NCBI GenBank assembly: GCA_030597965.1
Contig: JAUVQU010000130.1
Location: 1 to 6,595, forward strand
Direction of reading: 5' to 3'
Source of the DNA: Cellvibrionaceae bacterium
Lineage (GTDB): Bacteria > Pseudomonadota > Gammaproteobacteria > Pseudomonadales > Cellvibrionaceae
Length of the DNA stretch: 6,595 nt
Numbering within the stretch: the stretch's first letter is position 1; each line of letters starts with the position of its first letter. Below are positions 1 through 5,866 of the stretch, one piece after another. The notes below the pieces were generated by a model, which was not told the origin of the DNA, ran no database searches, and saw nothing but the letters and a program-made list of their open reading frames with translations. The position numbers were made by a program, and so were the translations under genes.

Positions 1-97
1 CACCAGTCTTTAATTTGACACGCGCCTGCCATCTACTGCTGTTTTCACGCCTGTAGATAGTTACTTTGTTGGGCAGTAAAGAAATTGTCTTATTCAT
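1..97 (-). CDS. Partial tyrosine-type integrase, N-terminus only (runs off left edge)
   Basis: An open frame begins at ATG 97-95 on the minus strand and stays open to the window edge, giving 32 codons. The visible product contains VTIYRRENSSRWQARVKL (residues 12-29). From memory this resembles the start of many phage and island tyrosine recombinases, where a short 'x-YxRENSxxWQARxKL' strand precedes the core-binding domain. The catalytic Arg/His/Tyr residues would lie outside the window, so the function is inferred from this short segment and from position: it begins about 110 bp beyond the 3' end of tRNA-Phe, on the same strand, and points away from it. An in-frame stop (121-119) limits upstream extension. 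GTG at 103-101 is an alternative start, about 10 nt after a purine-rich AGAAGG (119-114), and suits a ribosome site better than the ATG does. If the reading is correct, the protein would catalyse insertion and excision of an element lying to the left. It could also be an unrelated short ORF. Confidence 0.6.
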   Translation of the reverse strand, partial: MNKTISLLPNKVTIYRRENSSRWQARVKLKTG

Positions 98-113
98 GAG
101 CACAACTATATTA

Positions 114-131
114 CCTTCTTAAGGAAGAAGG
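114..131. repeat. Perfect 7-bp inverted repeat upstream of the integrase-like gene
   Basis: Arms CCTTCTT (114-120) and AAGAAGG (125-131) pair perfectly around the four bases AAGG. No T-run follows on either strand, so it is not an intrinsic terminator. On the minus strand the second arm carries the only Shine-Dalgarno-like purine run ahead of the integrase-like frame. The repeat also sits between a TTGCCT (134-129) and a TATAGT (110-105), which could be a weak -35/-10 pair with 18-bp spacing. An operator or a translation-controlling hairpin is possible, but this is inference. Confidence 0.6.
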
Positions 132-144
132 CAAATAGTGTGTT

Positions 145-157
145 ATGACTGTGTCAT
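145..157. repeat. Perfect inverted repeat ATGAC-N3-GTCAT
   Basis: Two 5-bp arms around TGT lie in the gap between the 3' end of tRNA-Phe and the integrase-like gene. Such short dyads are typical of repressor or recombination-accessory sites, but at this length chance cannot be excluded. No function is assigned. Confidence 0.45.
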
Positions 158-207
158 GGGAATTTACTGGTCTAGAATTAAAAATAACCAATAAAATCAA
201 GGAGTTA

Positions 208-283
208 TGGTGCCCAGACGCGGAATCGAACCACGGACACGGGGATTTTCAATCCCCTGCTCTACCGACTGAGCTATCTGGGC
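208..283 (-). tRNA. tRNA-Phe (anticodon GAA)
   Basis: The minus strand folds into a complete 76-nt cloverleaf with an encoded CCA (210-208). The acceptor stem is GCCCAGA paired with TCTGGGC. The D-arm is GCTC/GAGC, and the anticodon stem GGGGA/TCCCC holds loop TTGAAAA. The anticodon GAA is at 250-248. The T-arm CGTGG/CCGCG has loop TTCGATT, and the discriminator base is A. The sequence is nearly identical to E. coli tRNA-Phe. It lies downstream of yggX on the same strand but has its own promoter at 355-327. The sequence past CCA is A+T-rich (about 207-165) without a convincing hairpin, so no terminator is called. The 3' half is a likely attachment site, given the integrase-like gene just beyond it. 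Confidence 0.98.
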
Positions 284-326
284 AATTTCTTTGGGGCAGC
301 TCAGAGGCCGTCTCAAGGAGGCGCGT

Positions 327-355
327 ATTAAACCCGTTCGGGGTTCTTGAGTCAA
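327..355 (-). promoter_or_regulatory. Promoter of tRNA-Phe (sigma70 type, stringent-type discriminator)
   Basis: On the minus strand, TTGACT (355-350, five of six matches to the -35 consensus) is followed after exactly 17 bp by TTTAAT (332-327, five of six matches to the -10). Next comes ACGCGCC, a G+C-rich discriminator of the kind found at stringently controlled tRNA and rRNA promoters. Transcription would start near 320, leaving a leader of about 36 nt. An A-rich stretch (378-368) sits where an UP element would lie. Its position directly before the tRNA supports the call. Confidence 0.8.
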
Positions 356-363
356 CACCCCGA
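331..363. repeat. Overlapping inverted repeats inside the tRNA-Phe promoter
   Basis: Two dyads share a central arm. AACCC (331-335) pairs with GGGTT (341-345) around GTTCG, covering part of the -10 and the spacer. TCGGGGT (338-344) pairs perfectly with ACCCCGA (357-363), bracketing the -35. The two pairings exclude each other. They could be a protein-binding site in DNA, or hairpins in read-through RNA from the yggX operon. The second is followed by only a few U residues, so it is not a clear terminator. Confidence 0.6.
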
Positions 364-423
364 CAAAGCTTTTTCTTGGGGGAATTTAAGAGGCAGATTC
401 TTACTCGCCAGACGGCACTATCC

Positions 424-696
424 TTAATCGCTTGGCGGCACATAACCATCGGCAGGGTCATACTCATCCCCTGCAAAAAACTTTTCCATTTGCTCTTTCA
501 GATAAGTGCGTGCCGTCATGTCCATCATGTTGAGATGTTTCTCATTGATCAGCATGGTCTGATGGTTTAACCATTCACCCCACGCTTGCTTAGAAACTGT
601 CTCAAACAATTCCTGACCCCTTGCCCCTGGCTGGGGAGGCATAGCCAGGCCTTCCATTTCTTTTTGATATTTACGACAAAAAACCATACGTGCCAT
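424..696 (-). CDS. yggX: Probable Fe(2+)-trafficking protein YggX
   Basis: This 90-residue protein aligns throughout with E. coli YggX (91 residues). Matching features are the N-terminal segment with Cys7, the Trp-containing 'SKQAWGEWLNHQTMLINEK' stretch (35-53), the following LNMM, and the acidic C-terminal tail ending in GYVPP-. YggX is a small cytoplasmic protein linked to iron handling and to protecting or repairing Fe-S clusters during oxidative stress; the conserved cysteine near the N-terminus is a family feature. The ATG start has a good ribosome site (AAAGGA, 710-705, 8 nt away). It follows mutY after 28 bp, so the two are probably co-transcribed. This makes sense because MutY is itself an Fe-S enzyme acting on oxidative DNA damage, and mutY-yggX adjacency is known in E. 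coli and pseudomonads. No clear terminator follows. Confidence 0.95.
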   Translation of the reverse strand: MARMVFCRKYQKEMEGLAMPPQPGARGQELFETVSKQAWGEWLNHQTMLINEKHLNMMDMTARTYLKEQMEKFFAGDEYDPADGYVPPSD

Positions 697-724
697 GCTA
701 AAAATCCTTTATACCATTTCCAGT

Positions 725-1813
725 TTATATGATGTTCAGTGGTTGCTGCTGTTTTAACTGCTCAAGTAACGCCTTTACCGGCGCAGCCAATCCTACGCTG
801 GGCGGCGATGCCACGTTATACCAGCAGCTTTGCGATTCACCAATCTGACTGGGCATTTTCTGCACATCAATCAACACCGGTGAAATATCCAAATGATAAT
901 GACTGAACGTATGACGAAAGCTGTCCCAGCGTTCTTGTATTTGCCCTTGTATAGACTGCCCGAGCAAACCATCGACCAACGCATTGTTAGCATCCTCACC
1001 CAATGGCAACTCCGGAAAACTCCACAAACCACCCCAAATACCCGAAGCCGGGCGCTGTTGCAGCCACAGCTCTCCTGCTGGATTGCGCAACATGAGTAGC
1101 TGCGTTGATTTAACGGGTTTCTCTTTTTTCGGTTTTGAATGCGGGAATTCTGTTTCTCGCCCCTGTGCATGAGCTAGGCAATCGTCTTGCAGGGGGCACT
1201 CTCCACAGCGGGGTTTAGTGCGAGTACATAAGGTAGCACCAAGATCCATCATCACCTGTGTGTAGTCTGCGCAGCGCGCTTGCGGGGTTAATTGCTCGGC
1301 AATACGCCAAAGCTGATGCTGCACTTTGGTCTGCCCTGGCCAGCCCTCCACAGTATAAACTCGCGTTAATACGCGCTTTACGTTGCCATCCAGGATCGCG
1401 GCACGACCGCCTTGAGACAAGCTCACAATCGCGCCAGCGGTAGAGCGACCAATACCAGGCAGCTCTGCGAGCGCTTCAACCGTCGCGGGGAACTCACCCC
1501 CACACTGTTCAACCACTTGCTGAGCACAGCGATGTAAATTGCGGGCGCGAGCGTAATAACCCAAGCCAGTCCAGAGGTGCAGCACCTCATCAATCGGCGC
1601 AGAGGCCAAGCTCTCCACCCTGGGAAACCGCGCCATAAAGCGCTCGAAGTAGCCAATGACAGTGGCTACTTGCGTCTGCTGCAGCATGATCTCTGAAATC
1701 CATACCCGATAGGGGTTCACATCCTGCTGCCAAGGCAGGTGGCTACGGCCGTGCCGATCAAACCAATGCAGTACTTTAGGGGCAAAATTTGAAACCTGAC
1801 TCAAGGCGTCCAC
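725..1813 (-). CDS. mutY: A/G-specific adenine DNA glycosylase MutY
   Basis: MutY removes adenine mispaired with 8-oxoguanine or guanine, starting base-excision repair of oxidative damage. All key elements are present. The LPW and SEIMLQQTQV segments carry the catalytic Glu41 (E. coli Glu37). A helix-hairpin-helix, LPGIGRSTAGAI, lies at 118-129. LDGNVKRVL contains catalytic Asp142 (E. coli Asp138). The [4Fe-4S] ligands Cys196, 203, 206 and 212 are spaced C-X6-C-X2-C-X5-C. A C-terminal NUDIX-like 8-oxoguanine-recognition domain (about 235-355) includes the FSH loop at 303-305. Length (362) fits the family (350 in E. coli). The start given is GTG (1813-1811). A TTG three codons later (1804-1802) is better placed, 5 nt after GGGGTGG, and gives an N-terminus nearer the E. 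coli one, so the start is uncertain. The gene lies 41 bp after asmA and 28 bp before yggX. Confidence 0.97.
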   Translation of the reverse strand: MDALSQVSNFAPKVLHWFDRHGRSHLPWQQDVNPYRVWISEIMLQQTQVATVIGYFERFMARFPRVESLASAPIDEVLHLWTGLGYYARARNLHRCAQQVVEQCGGEFPATVEALAELPGIGRSTAGAIVSLSQGGRAAILDGNVKRVLTRVYTVEGWPGQTKVQHQLWRIAEQLTPQARCADYTQVMMDLGATLCTRTKPRCGECPLQDDCLAHAQGRETEFPHSKPKKEKPVKSTQLLMLRNPAGELWLQQRPASGIWGGLWSFPELPLGEDANNALVDGLLGQSIQGQIQERWDSFRHTFSHYHLDISPVLIDVQKMPSQIGESQSCWYNVASPPSVGLAAPVKALLEQLKQQQPLNII

Positions 1814-1854
1814 CCCATATTTAGCGTATTTGCTCCCATAATTAATTCTGCTGT

Positions 1855-3930
1855 TTAGCGTCCAAACCAGCCCTTCAGCAATTCACTGCCTAAATCAGTA
1901 CCCAGTTTTTTTTCAATTTTTTCTTGTAATTTATCTTTTGCACGAGACTTCGCCTCGTCTTTTAATAAATCTCCCAATCGATCTTTGTCCGGGCCACAGG
2001 TGCGGGCGCCCAGTGTATCGATGTTACCTTTACAGCGCAGAGGTAAAGCTTTGTTACGCCACCGATCACTTAACTGACAAGCGCGCCCGGCATCAGCCTG
2101 GCCTGACAAGAGCACATCGGCAATGACATCAAAGTCACCAGAAATGTAATCGCTGCTTCCCTTCCCTGTTAGCTGTAAATATTCCAGTCCTGCTTTAATG
2201 GACTCGATTTTCAGCTGTGTTCCTTTCAATGACAAGTTGGCGGCAACATCTTCCAATTGCGTCTCACCCTTCCATTCCTGCTCGGGCAATGCAGCGCCCT
2301 TAATCTGAGCGGCCACTTCACAAACGCTCTTTTCTACATCTAGATCCTTCACCGTCAACGACGAAGCTATGAGTGAAGCCTTGGCCACGGCATACTGCTG
2401 CCAAGCACGCAGGTTATTGCCGCGCGTATTGCCCTCAATATTTATACTCGCACGCCCTAACACTGAAGCCTCTTGCTTCAAATCTTTCATTAATGGCTCA
2501 AGCGCCAACCCTTTAACGCCACCTTTAAACGTCAACACGGGTTTATTCGGACGCACATTCAACGCGCCAGTCAAGGACAGGGTCCCTTCATAAAAATCTG
2601 CAGATAGTTTTTTAAGCTGCGCTCTGCCTTGTTTCGTTGTGAACGACAGCACCGCATTTTCCATCGTCAAGCCACTCGCAGTAAGTTGCTGCAGGCTTAA
2701 TTGTACGGATGCATCCAGATCGCGCAGAGAATCCAGGGGCAGTGGGTCACTCGACAGTAATTGAGAAGGGGCTTTCGTTTCTTTTGATTCAGCCTTATTA
2801 GCTACAGATGTCTTTTCGGACACAGGTGCCTTTTCGGTCACAGGGTCAGCCGGCGACAAGTAACGATCAACGTCCAGACTATTGCCTTTCAGTGACAAGG
2901 AGAGCGCCCCCGCTTGAGTCATAGATGCACTACCACTGAAATGCGTCTTATCCAACACGAGTTTGAGGTTGTCGACTTGCAGCGCCCCATCACTGCCCTT
3001 CACATTGCCCTGCACTGCAAACGTCTGCAGCGCATCTTTGGCCGCCATCGGGGGTAAGTCTACGTCCAGGGCATCCAGCCAATCAGCCAGATTTACGGAC
3101 GACAAAGCCACCTGAAGGCTAGGCGCCAAATGACCGACATCAACGTCACCCTGAACCGATACTTTCATCGGCTTTGATACGCCATGCGTAGTGACCTGCG
3201 CCAATAGGTTAGGCAGTTGTAGTTGCTGGGTGTCGCCATCAAACGAGGCGTCGCCAGACAGGCTCACATTGAGGGGAGGCATGCCATCAAGCTGAAGACT
3301 TGCGCTGGTTTGTAACGCCATCGACTCATTGATTAAATTGATATTACTGGCCGTAAGATCCCAACTTTCTAGCTGTATGTTTGTTTCTGTCTGGCGATCT
3401 TCAAAGTGCACACTGGCCTGCTCTATCACCAAGCGCTGAATCGCTAGCGCCAGCCCGCTAGAGAATTCTGCTTCTGAGTCAGCAACGGGAGTCGTAGCTT
3501 CGGCGACCTGTTCCACCGCACTTTTCGGCACAGTTGTATCTGCCGGCGCCTCAAAATCCCAATTCGCCCGCCCACTCTCATCGACTACCGCATGGATACG
3601 AACACCTCTAAGCAATACGCCCTCAATAGCTATACGCCCTTCTAGCAGTGGCCCGATATCCACCGCAGCCGCCAACTCATCAATACTGGCGAGTGAAACG
3701 CTGCCTGTCGCCAGCTCAACGCTCTGTAGCTCCAACGCCAATTGGGGGAAAAACTTCCAGCTCACATCGCCATTAAGGCGTAAAGGCACCCCCTGTTTCT
3801 CCGCGAGGGCCTCAATATCCGACTTAAAATCATTAGGATCCAAAACCTGCGTCAAATACACCGCCGCCGCCGTTAAGCAGAGCACTGCAACAAACAAAAC
3901 AACCAATACCCATTTGATTAAACGGCCCAT
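1855..3930 (-). CDS. asmA: AsmA-family protein
   Basis: The 691-residue protein has one N-terminal membrane anchor (about 5-27) followed by the family signature LDPNDFKSDIEALAEKQGV (30-48) and GDVSWKFFPQLAL (54-66), close to the NPNDF...WPQL region of E. coli AsmA. The rest is a long periplasmic part rich in repeating beta-strands, interrupted by a Lys/Glu/Ser/Thr/Pro-rich linker (about 363-390), and it ends in a charged helix (648-685). AsmA-like proteins are bridge-like beta-groove proteins of the inner membrane and periplasm, linked to phospholipid transport and outer-membrane assembly. Cysteines at 537, 618, 633 and 645 lie in the predicted periplasmic part and could form disulfides. The protein is longer than E. 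coli AsmA (617). Start: ATG with AGGAAG 4 nt upstream (3940-3935). First gene of the likely asmA-mutY-yggX operon. Membership of the family is clear; the exact substrate is unknown. Confidence 0.9.
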   Translation of the reverse strand: MGRLIKWVLVVLFVAVLCLTAAAVYLTQVLDPNDFKSDIEALAEKQGVPLRLNGDVSWKFFPQLALELQSVELATGSVSLASIDELAAAVDIGPLLEGRIAIEGVLLRGVRIHAVVDESGRANWDFEAPADTTVPKSAVEQVAEATTPVADSEAEFSSGLALAIQRLVIEQASVHFEDRQTETNIQLESWDLTASNINLINESMALQTSASLQLDGMPPLNVSLSGDASFDGDTQQLQLPNLLAQVTTHGVSKPMKVSVQGDVDVGHLAPSLQVALSSVNLADWLDALDVDLPPMAAKDALQTFAVQGNVKGSDGALQVDNLKLVLDKTHFSGSASMTQAGALSLSLKGNSLDVDRYLSPADPVTEKAPVSEKTSVANKAESKETKAPSQLLSSDPLPLDSLRDLDASVQLSLQQLTASGLTMENAVLSFTTKQGRAQLKKLSADFYEGTLSLTGALNVRPNKPVLTFKGGVKGLALEPLMKDLKQEASVLGRASINIEGNTRGNNLRAWQQYAVAKASLIASSLTVKDLDVEKSVCEVAAQIKGAALPEQEWKGETQLEDVAANLSLKGTQLKIESIKAGLEYLQLTGKGSSDYISGDFDVIADVLLSGQADAGRACQLSDRWRNKALPLRCKGNIDTLGARTCGPDKDRLGDLLKDEAKSRAKDKLQEKIEKKLGTDLGSELLKGWFGR
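2811..2846. repeat. Imperfect 18-bp tandem duplication within asmA
   Basis: Two adjacent 18-bp units (2811-2828 and 2829-2846) match at 14 positions; the shared core is CTTTTCGG followed by CACAGG. They encode the repeated EKAPVS/EKTSVA-like segment of the low-complexity linker in the AsmA-family protein. This looks like local slippage in a region under weak constraint. Confidence 0.55.
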
Positions 3931-4031
3931 AACGCTTCCTTAATTTATTCTTTTCAGCCTGCAGAACTGCACTCGCTGTATTACTGCCACTTTGACACCG
4001 GGAGACGCCATTTTCTCAATGACCGCCCAAG

Positions 4032-4073
4032 TTTTTATGCCTTCCCCAATTCGCCATAATGGACTAAATAGTC
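4032..4073 (+). promoter_or_regulatory. Candidate gcvT promoter with adjacent dyad
   Basis: CATAAT (4055-4060) matches five of six -10 positions. A poor -35, TTTTTA (4032-4037, three of six), lies 17 bp upstream. Just downstream, near the expected start point, is the inverted repeat GACTA-AA-TAGTC (4062-4073), in a position where a bound regulator could act. The leader to the gcvT ATG would be about 80 nt. A separate TTGACA (3992-3997) in the same 215-bp divergent region has no good -10 partner. Confidence 0.35.
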
Positions 4074-4145
4074 ATTTATTGCGCCCATAAAAATCGATAC
4101 TATGTGCGCCTCGATACCTTCACACATTCTGCCTCAGGATTCATC

Positions 4146-5234
4146 ATGGGACACAAAACCCCCCTCTTTGCTCAACACCAGGCCATGAACGGCAAGATCG
4201 TCGACTTTGGCGGTTGGGATATGCCTGTCAACTACGGATCGCAAATAGAAGAACACAAGCAAGTGCGTGCCGACGCGGGAATGTTTGATGTCTCTCATAT
4301 GACCATAGTCGATATTACCGGCCCTGACGCCGAAGCTTACTTGCGTCGACTACTGGCCAACGATGTAACGCGCATCACTTCTATCAGTGGTAAAGCGCTC
4401 TACAGTGGCATGCTGAACGAAGCTGGCGGCGTGATTGACGATCTCATTGTGTACAACATGGACGGATGGTTTCGCACCGTGGTGAACTGCGCTACGCGTG
4501 AAAAAGATCTGGCGTGGATGGGCCAACAAGCCAAAAGCTTTGATATAACCATCACTGAACAACCGGAGCTGGCAATCATTGCCGTGCAAGGCCCCAATGC
4601 TATCGCCAAGGCGCAAACCGCCATGAACGAGGAACAAGCCGCTGCGGCTCAAGCCGTTAAGGTATTTCAGGGGCAGACCGTAGGCGATTGGTTCATTGCC
4701 CGCACCGGTTATACCGGTGAAGACGGCCTGGAAATCATGCTGCCCGCCGCCGAAGCCGGTGAGTTTTGGCTGGCGCTCAATCAAAACGGCGTGACGCCCT
4801 GCGGTTTGGCTGCGCGCGACACCCTGCGCCTAGAAGCAGGCATGAATCTTTACGGCAACGATATGGATGAAACGGTTTCACCACTGGCGGCCAATATGGG
4901 CTGGACCATTGCATGGGAACCGGCTGATCGTGACTTTATTGGCCGCCAGGCCATTGCCGAGCAAAAGGCAACTGGCGATCAGCAAAAACTGGTCGGGCTG
5001 GTTATGGAGGCAAAGGGCGTATTGCGCTCCCATCAAAAAGTCATTGTAGAGGGCACTGATGAGCCCGGCGAAATCACCAGCGGCACTTTTTCTCCGACGC
5101 TTGGCTATTCCATAGCCCTGGCGCGCGTACCCAATACTGTTGGTGCAACGGCACAGGTAGAAATACGCAATAAACGGGTGGACGTTAAAGTGGTCAAACC
5201 CAGTTTTGTACGTATGGGTGAATCACAGCTATAG
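4146..5234 (+). CDS. gcvT: Aminomethyltransferase, glycine cleavage system T protein
   Basis: GcvT takes the aminomethyl group from lipoylated H protein and passes its carbon to tetrahydrofolate, releasing ammonia and yielding 5,10-methylene-THF. The 362-residue protein follows E. coli GcvT (364) from end to end: TPLFAQH (5-11), VDFGGWDMPVNYGSQIEEH (19-37), GMFDVSHM (45-52), GGVIDDLIVY (94-103) with the conserved folate-site aspartates, IAVQGPNA (145-152), TGYTGEDG (187-194), the RDTLRLEAGMNLYG run (224-237), and a C-terminal beta-barrel domain (about 283-353) with TSGTFSPTLGYSIALA (311-326). ATG 4146 is chosen over the in-frame GTG at 4104 because AGGA (4136-4139) lies 6 nt before it and the product then begins like the E. 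coli protein. gcvH follows after 153 bp. No glycine-riboswitch pattern was recognised upstream. Confidence 0.97.
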   Translation: MGHKTPLFAQHQAMNGKIVDFGGWDMPVNYGSQIEEHKQVRADAGMFDVSHMTIVDITGPDAEAYLRRLLANDVTRITSISGKALYSGMLNEAGGVIDDLIVYNMDGWFRTVVNCATREKDLAWMGQQAKSFDITITEQPELAIIAVQGPNAIAKAQTAMNEEQAAAAQAVKVFQGQTVGDWFIARTGYTGEDGLEIMLPAAEAGEFWLALNQNGVTPCGLAARDTLRLEAGMNLYGNDMDETVSPLAANMGWTIAWEPADRDFIGRQAIAEQKATGDQQKLVGLVMEAKGVLRSHQKVIVEGTDEPGEITSGTFSPTLGYSIALARVPNTVGATAQVEIRNKRVDVKVVKPSFVRMGESQL

Positions 5235-5387
5235 CCTGCATTCAAACCCGCACCTAAAAAGGGAACTTGTGGCTTTGCAGCGAACCAATAACCCCTTACA
5301 CTGTGCACCTATTCTGACCAGCAAGTTACAAACAACACTCACTCAAGCCGCCAGCTCGGTTTGAGGTAAAGAATAAAGGACATCAGC

Positions 5388-5777
5388 ATGAGCGAATTAC
5401 GCAGCGAATTAAAATACCTAACCAGCCACGAGTGGGCTCGTGTTGAAGAAGACGGCACCGTCACCATCGGCATTACCGATCACGCTCAGGACAGCCTGGG
5501 TGATGTGGTTTACGTTGAATGCCCAGACGTAGGCAGTAGTGTTAGCGCAGGTGAAGAAGCTGGTGTTGTAGAATCTGTTAAAGCCGCTTCAGACATCTAC
5601 TCGCCCGTATCAGGCGAAGTTATTTCTGTGAACGGAGCACTGGAAGATGCACCGGAAACCATCAACGAATCGCCTTACGATGATGGCTGGTTCTTTAAAG
5701 TGAAGCCATCTGATTTGTCCGAACTGGAAAACGCATTGGACTCTGACGGCTACCTAGCCGCTTGCGAAGACGAGTAA
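5388..5777 (+). CDS. gcvH: Glycine cleavage system H protein (lipoyl carrier)
   Basis: GcvH carries the aminomethyl intermediate on a swinging lipoyl arm between the P, T and L proteins. The product has 129 residues, the same length as E. coli GcvH. It shows HEWARVEEDGTVTIGITDHA (14-33), LGDVVYVECPDVG (37-49) and the lipoylation site ESVKAASDIYSPVSG, with the modified lysine at 65. It also has the typical ending ESPYDDGWFFKVK and an acidic C-terminus. ATG has an AAGGA site (5376-5380) 7 nt upstream. It probably shares a transcript with gcvT, but the 153-bp gap leaves room for its own promoter: TTTGCA (5274-5279) and TACACT (5297-5302) are 17 bp apart, a weak match. gcvP does not follow; a strong terminator does. 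Confidence 0.97.
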   Translation: MSELRSELKYLTSHEWARVEEDGTVTIGITDHAQDSLGDVVYVECPDVGSSVSAGEEAGVVESVKAASDIYSPVSGEVISVNGALEDAPETINESPYDDGWFFKVKPSDLSELENALDSDGYLAACEDE

Positions 5778-5793
5778 TCGCCATCAATTAACT

Positions 5794-5830
5794 AAAAACC
5801 GCGACCGGTTTCTGCCCGTCGCGGTTTTTT
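5794..5830 (+). terminator. Intrinsic terminator after gcvH
   Basis: AAAAACCGCGAC (5794-5805) pairs perfectly with GTCGCGGTTTTT (5818-5829) around a 12-nt loop, and the descending arm runs into six T residues (5825-5830). This 12-bp G+C-centred stem with a U tract is a textbook Rho-independent terminator, 16 bp after the gcvH stop. It separates the gcvTH unit from dsbB. The A-run on the ascending side would also let it work on the opposite strand. Confidence 0.92.
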
Positions 5831-5833
5831 ATG

Positions 5834-5849
5834 GGCGCTCATTAGCGCC
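5834..5849 (+). repeat. Small hairpin in the dsbB leader
   Basis: GGCGCT (5834-5839) pairs perfectly with AGCGCC (5844-5849) around the tetraloop CATT. It lies directly between the gcvH terminator and the dsbB ribosome site (AAGGG, 5856-5860). No U tract follows, so it is not a terminator. It could stabilise the leader or affect ribosome access, which is inference. Confidence 0.5.
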
Positions 5850-5866
5850 AACGAAAAGGGTGCGAC

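Noticed and set aside
31..58. Inverted repeat ATCTAC-N16-GTAGAT
   Set aside because: It has 6-bp arms with a long loop and lies within the integrase-like coding frame. It is probably chance.
165..207. Possible intrinsic terminator after tRNA-Phe
   Set aside because: The stretch is A+T-rich with a short T-run on the minus strand, but no stable G+C-containing stem precedes it.
249..476. Minus-strand 75-residue open frame
   Set aside because: It covers the tRNA-Phe promoter and half of the tRNA itself, and overlaps the end of yggX. The translated tRNA explains its C-terminal residues.
145..570. Plus-strand 141-residue open frame
   Set aside because: It runs across the tRNA-Phe gene in antisense and into antisense yggX, has no family resemblance and no ribosome site. 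It is a chance frame.
4104..4145. Longer gcvT start at GTG 4104
   Set aside because: The extra 14 residues have no counterpart in E. coli GcvT, and the ATG at 4146 has its own well-spaced ribosome site.
3931..4145. Glycine riboswitch upstream of gcvT
   Set aside because: The CGGGAGA at 3999-4005 looked suggestive, but the rest of the aptamer core was not recognisable. A covariance search would decide.
4350..4784. Minus-strand 144-residue open frame
   Set aside because: It lies wholly antisense to the strongly conserved gcvT coding sequence and resembles nothing known. It is a shadow of gcvT codon usage.
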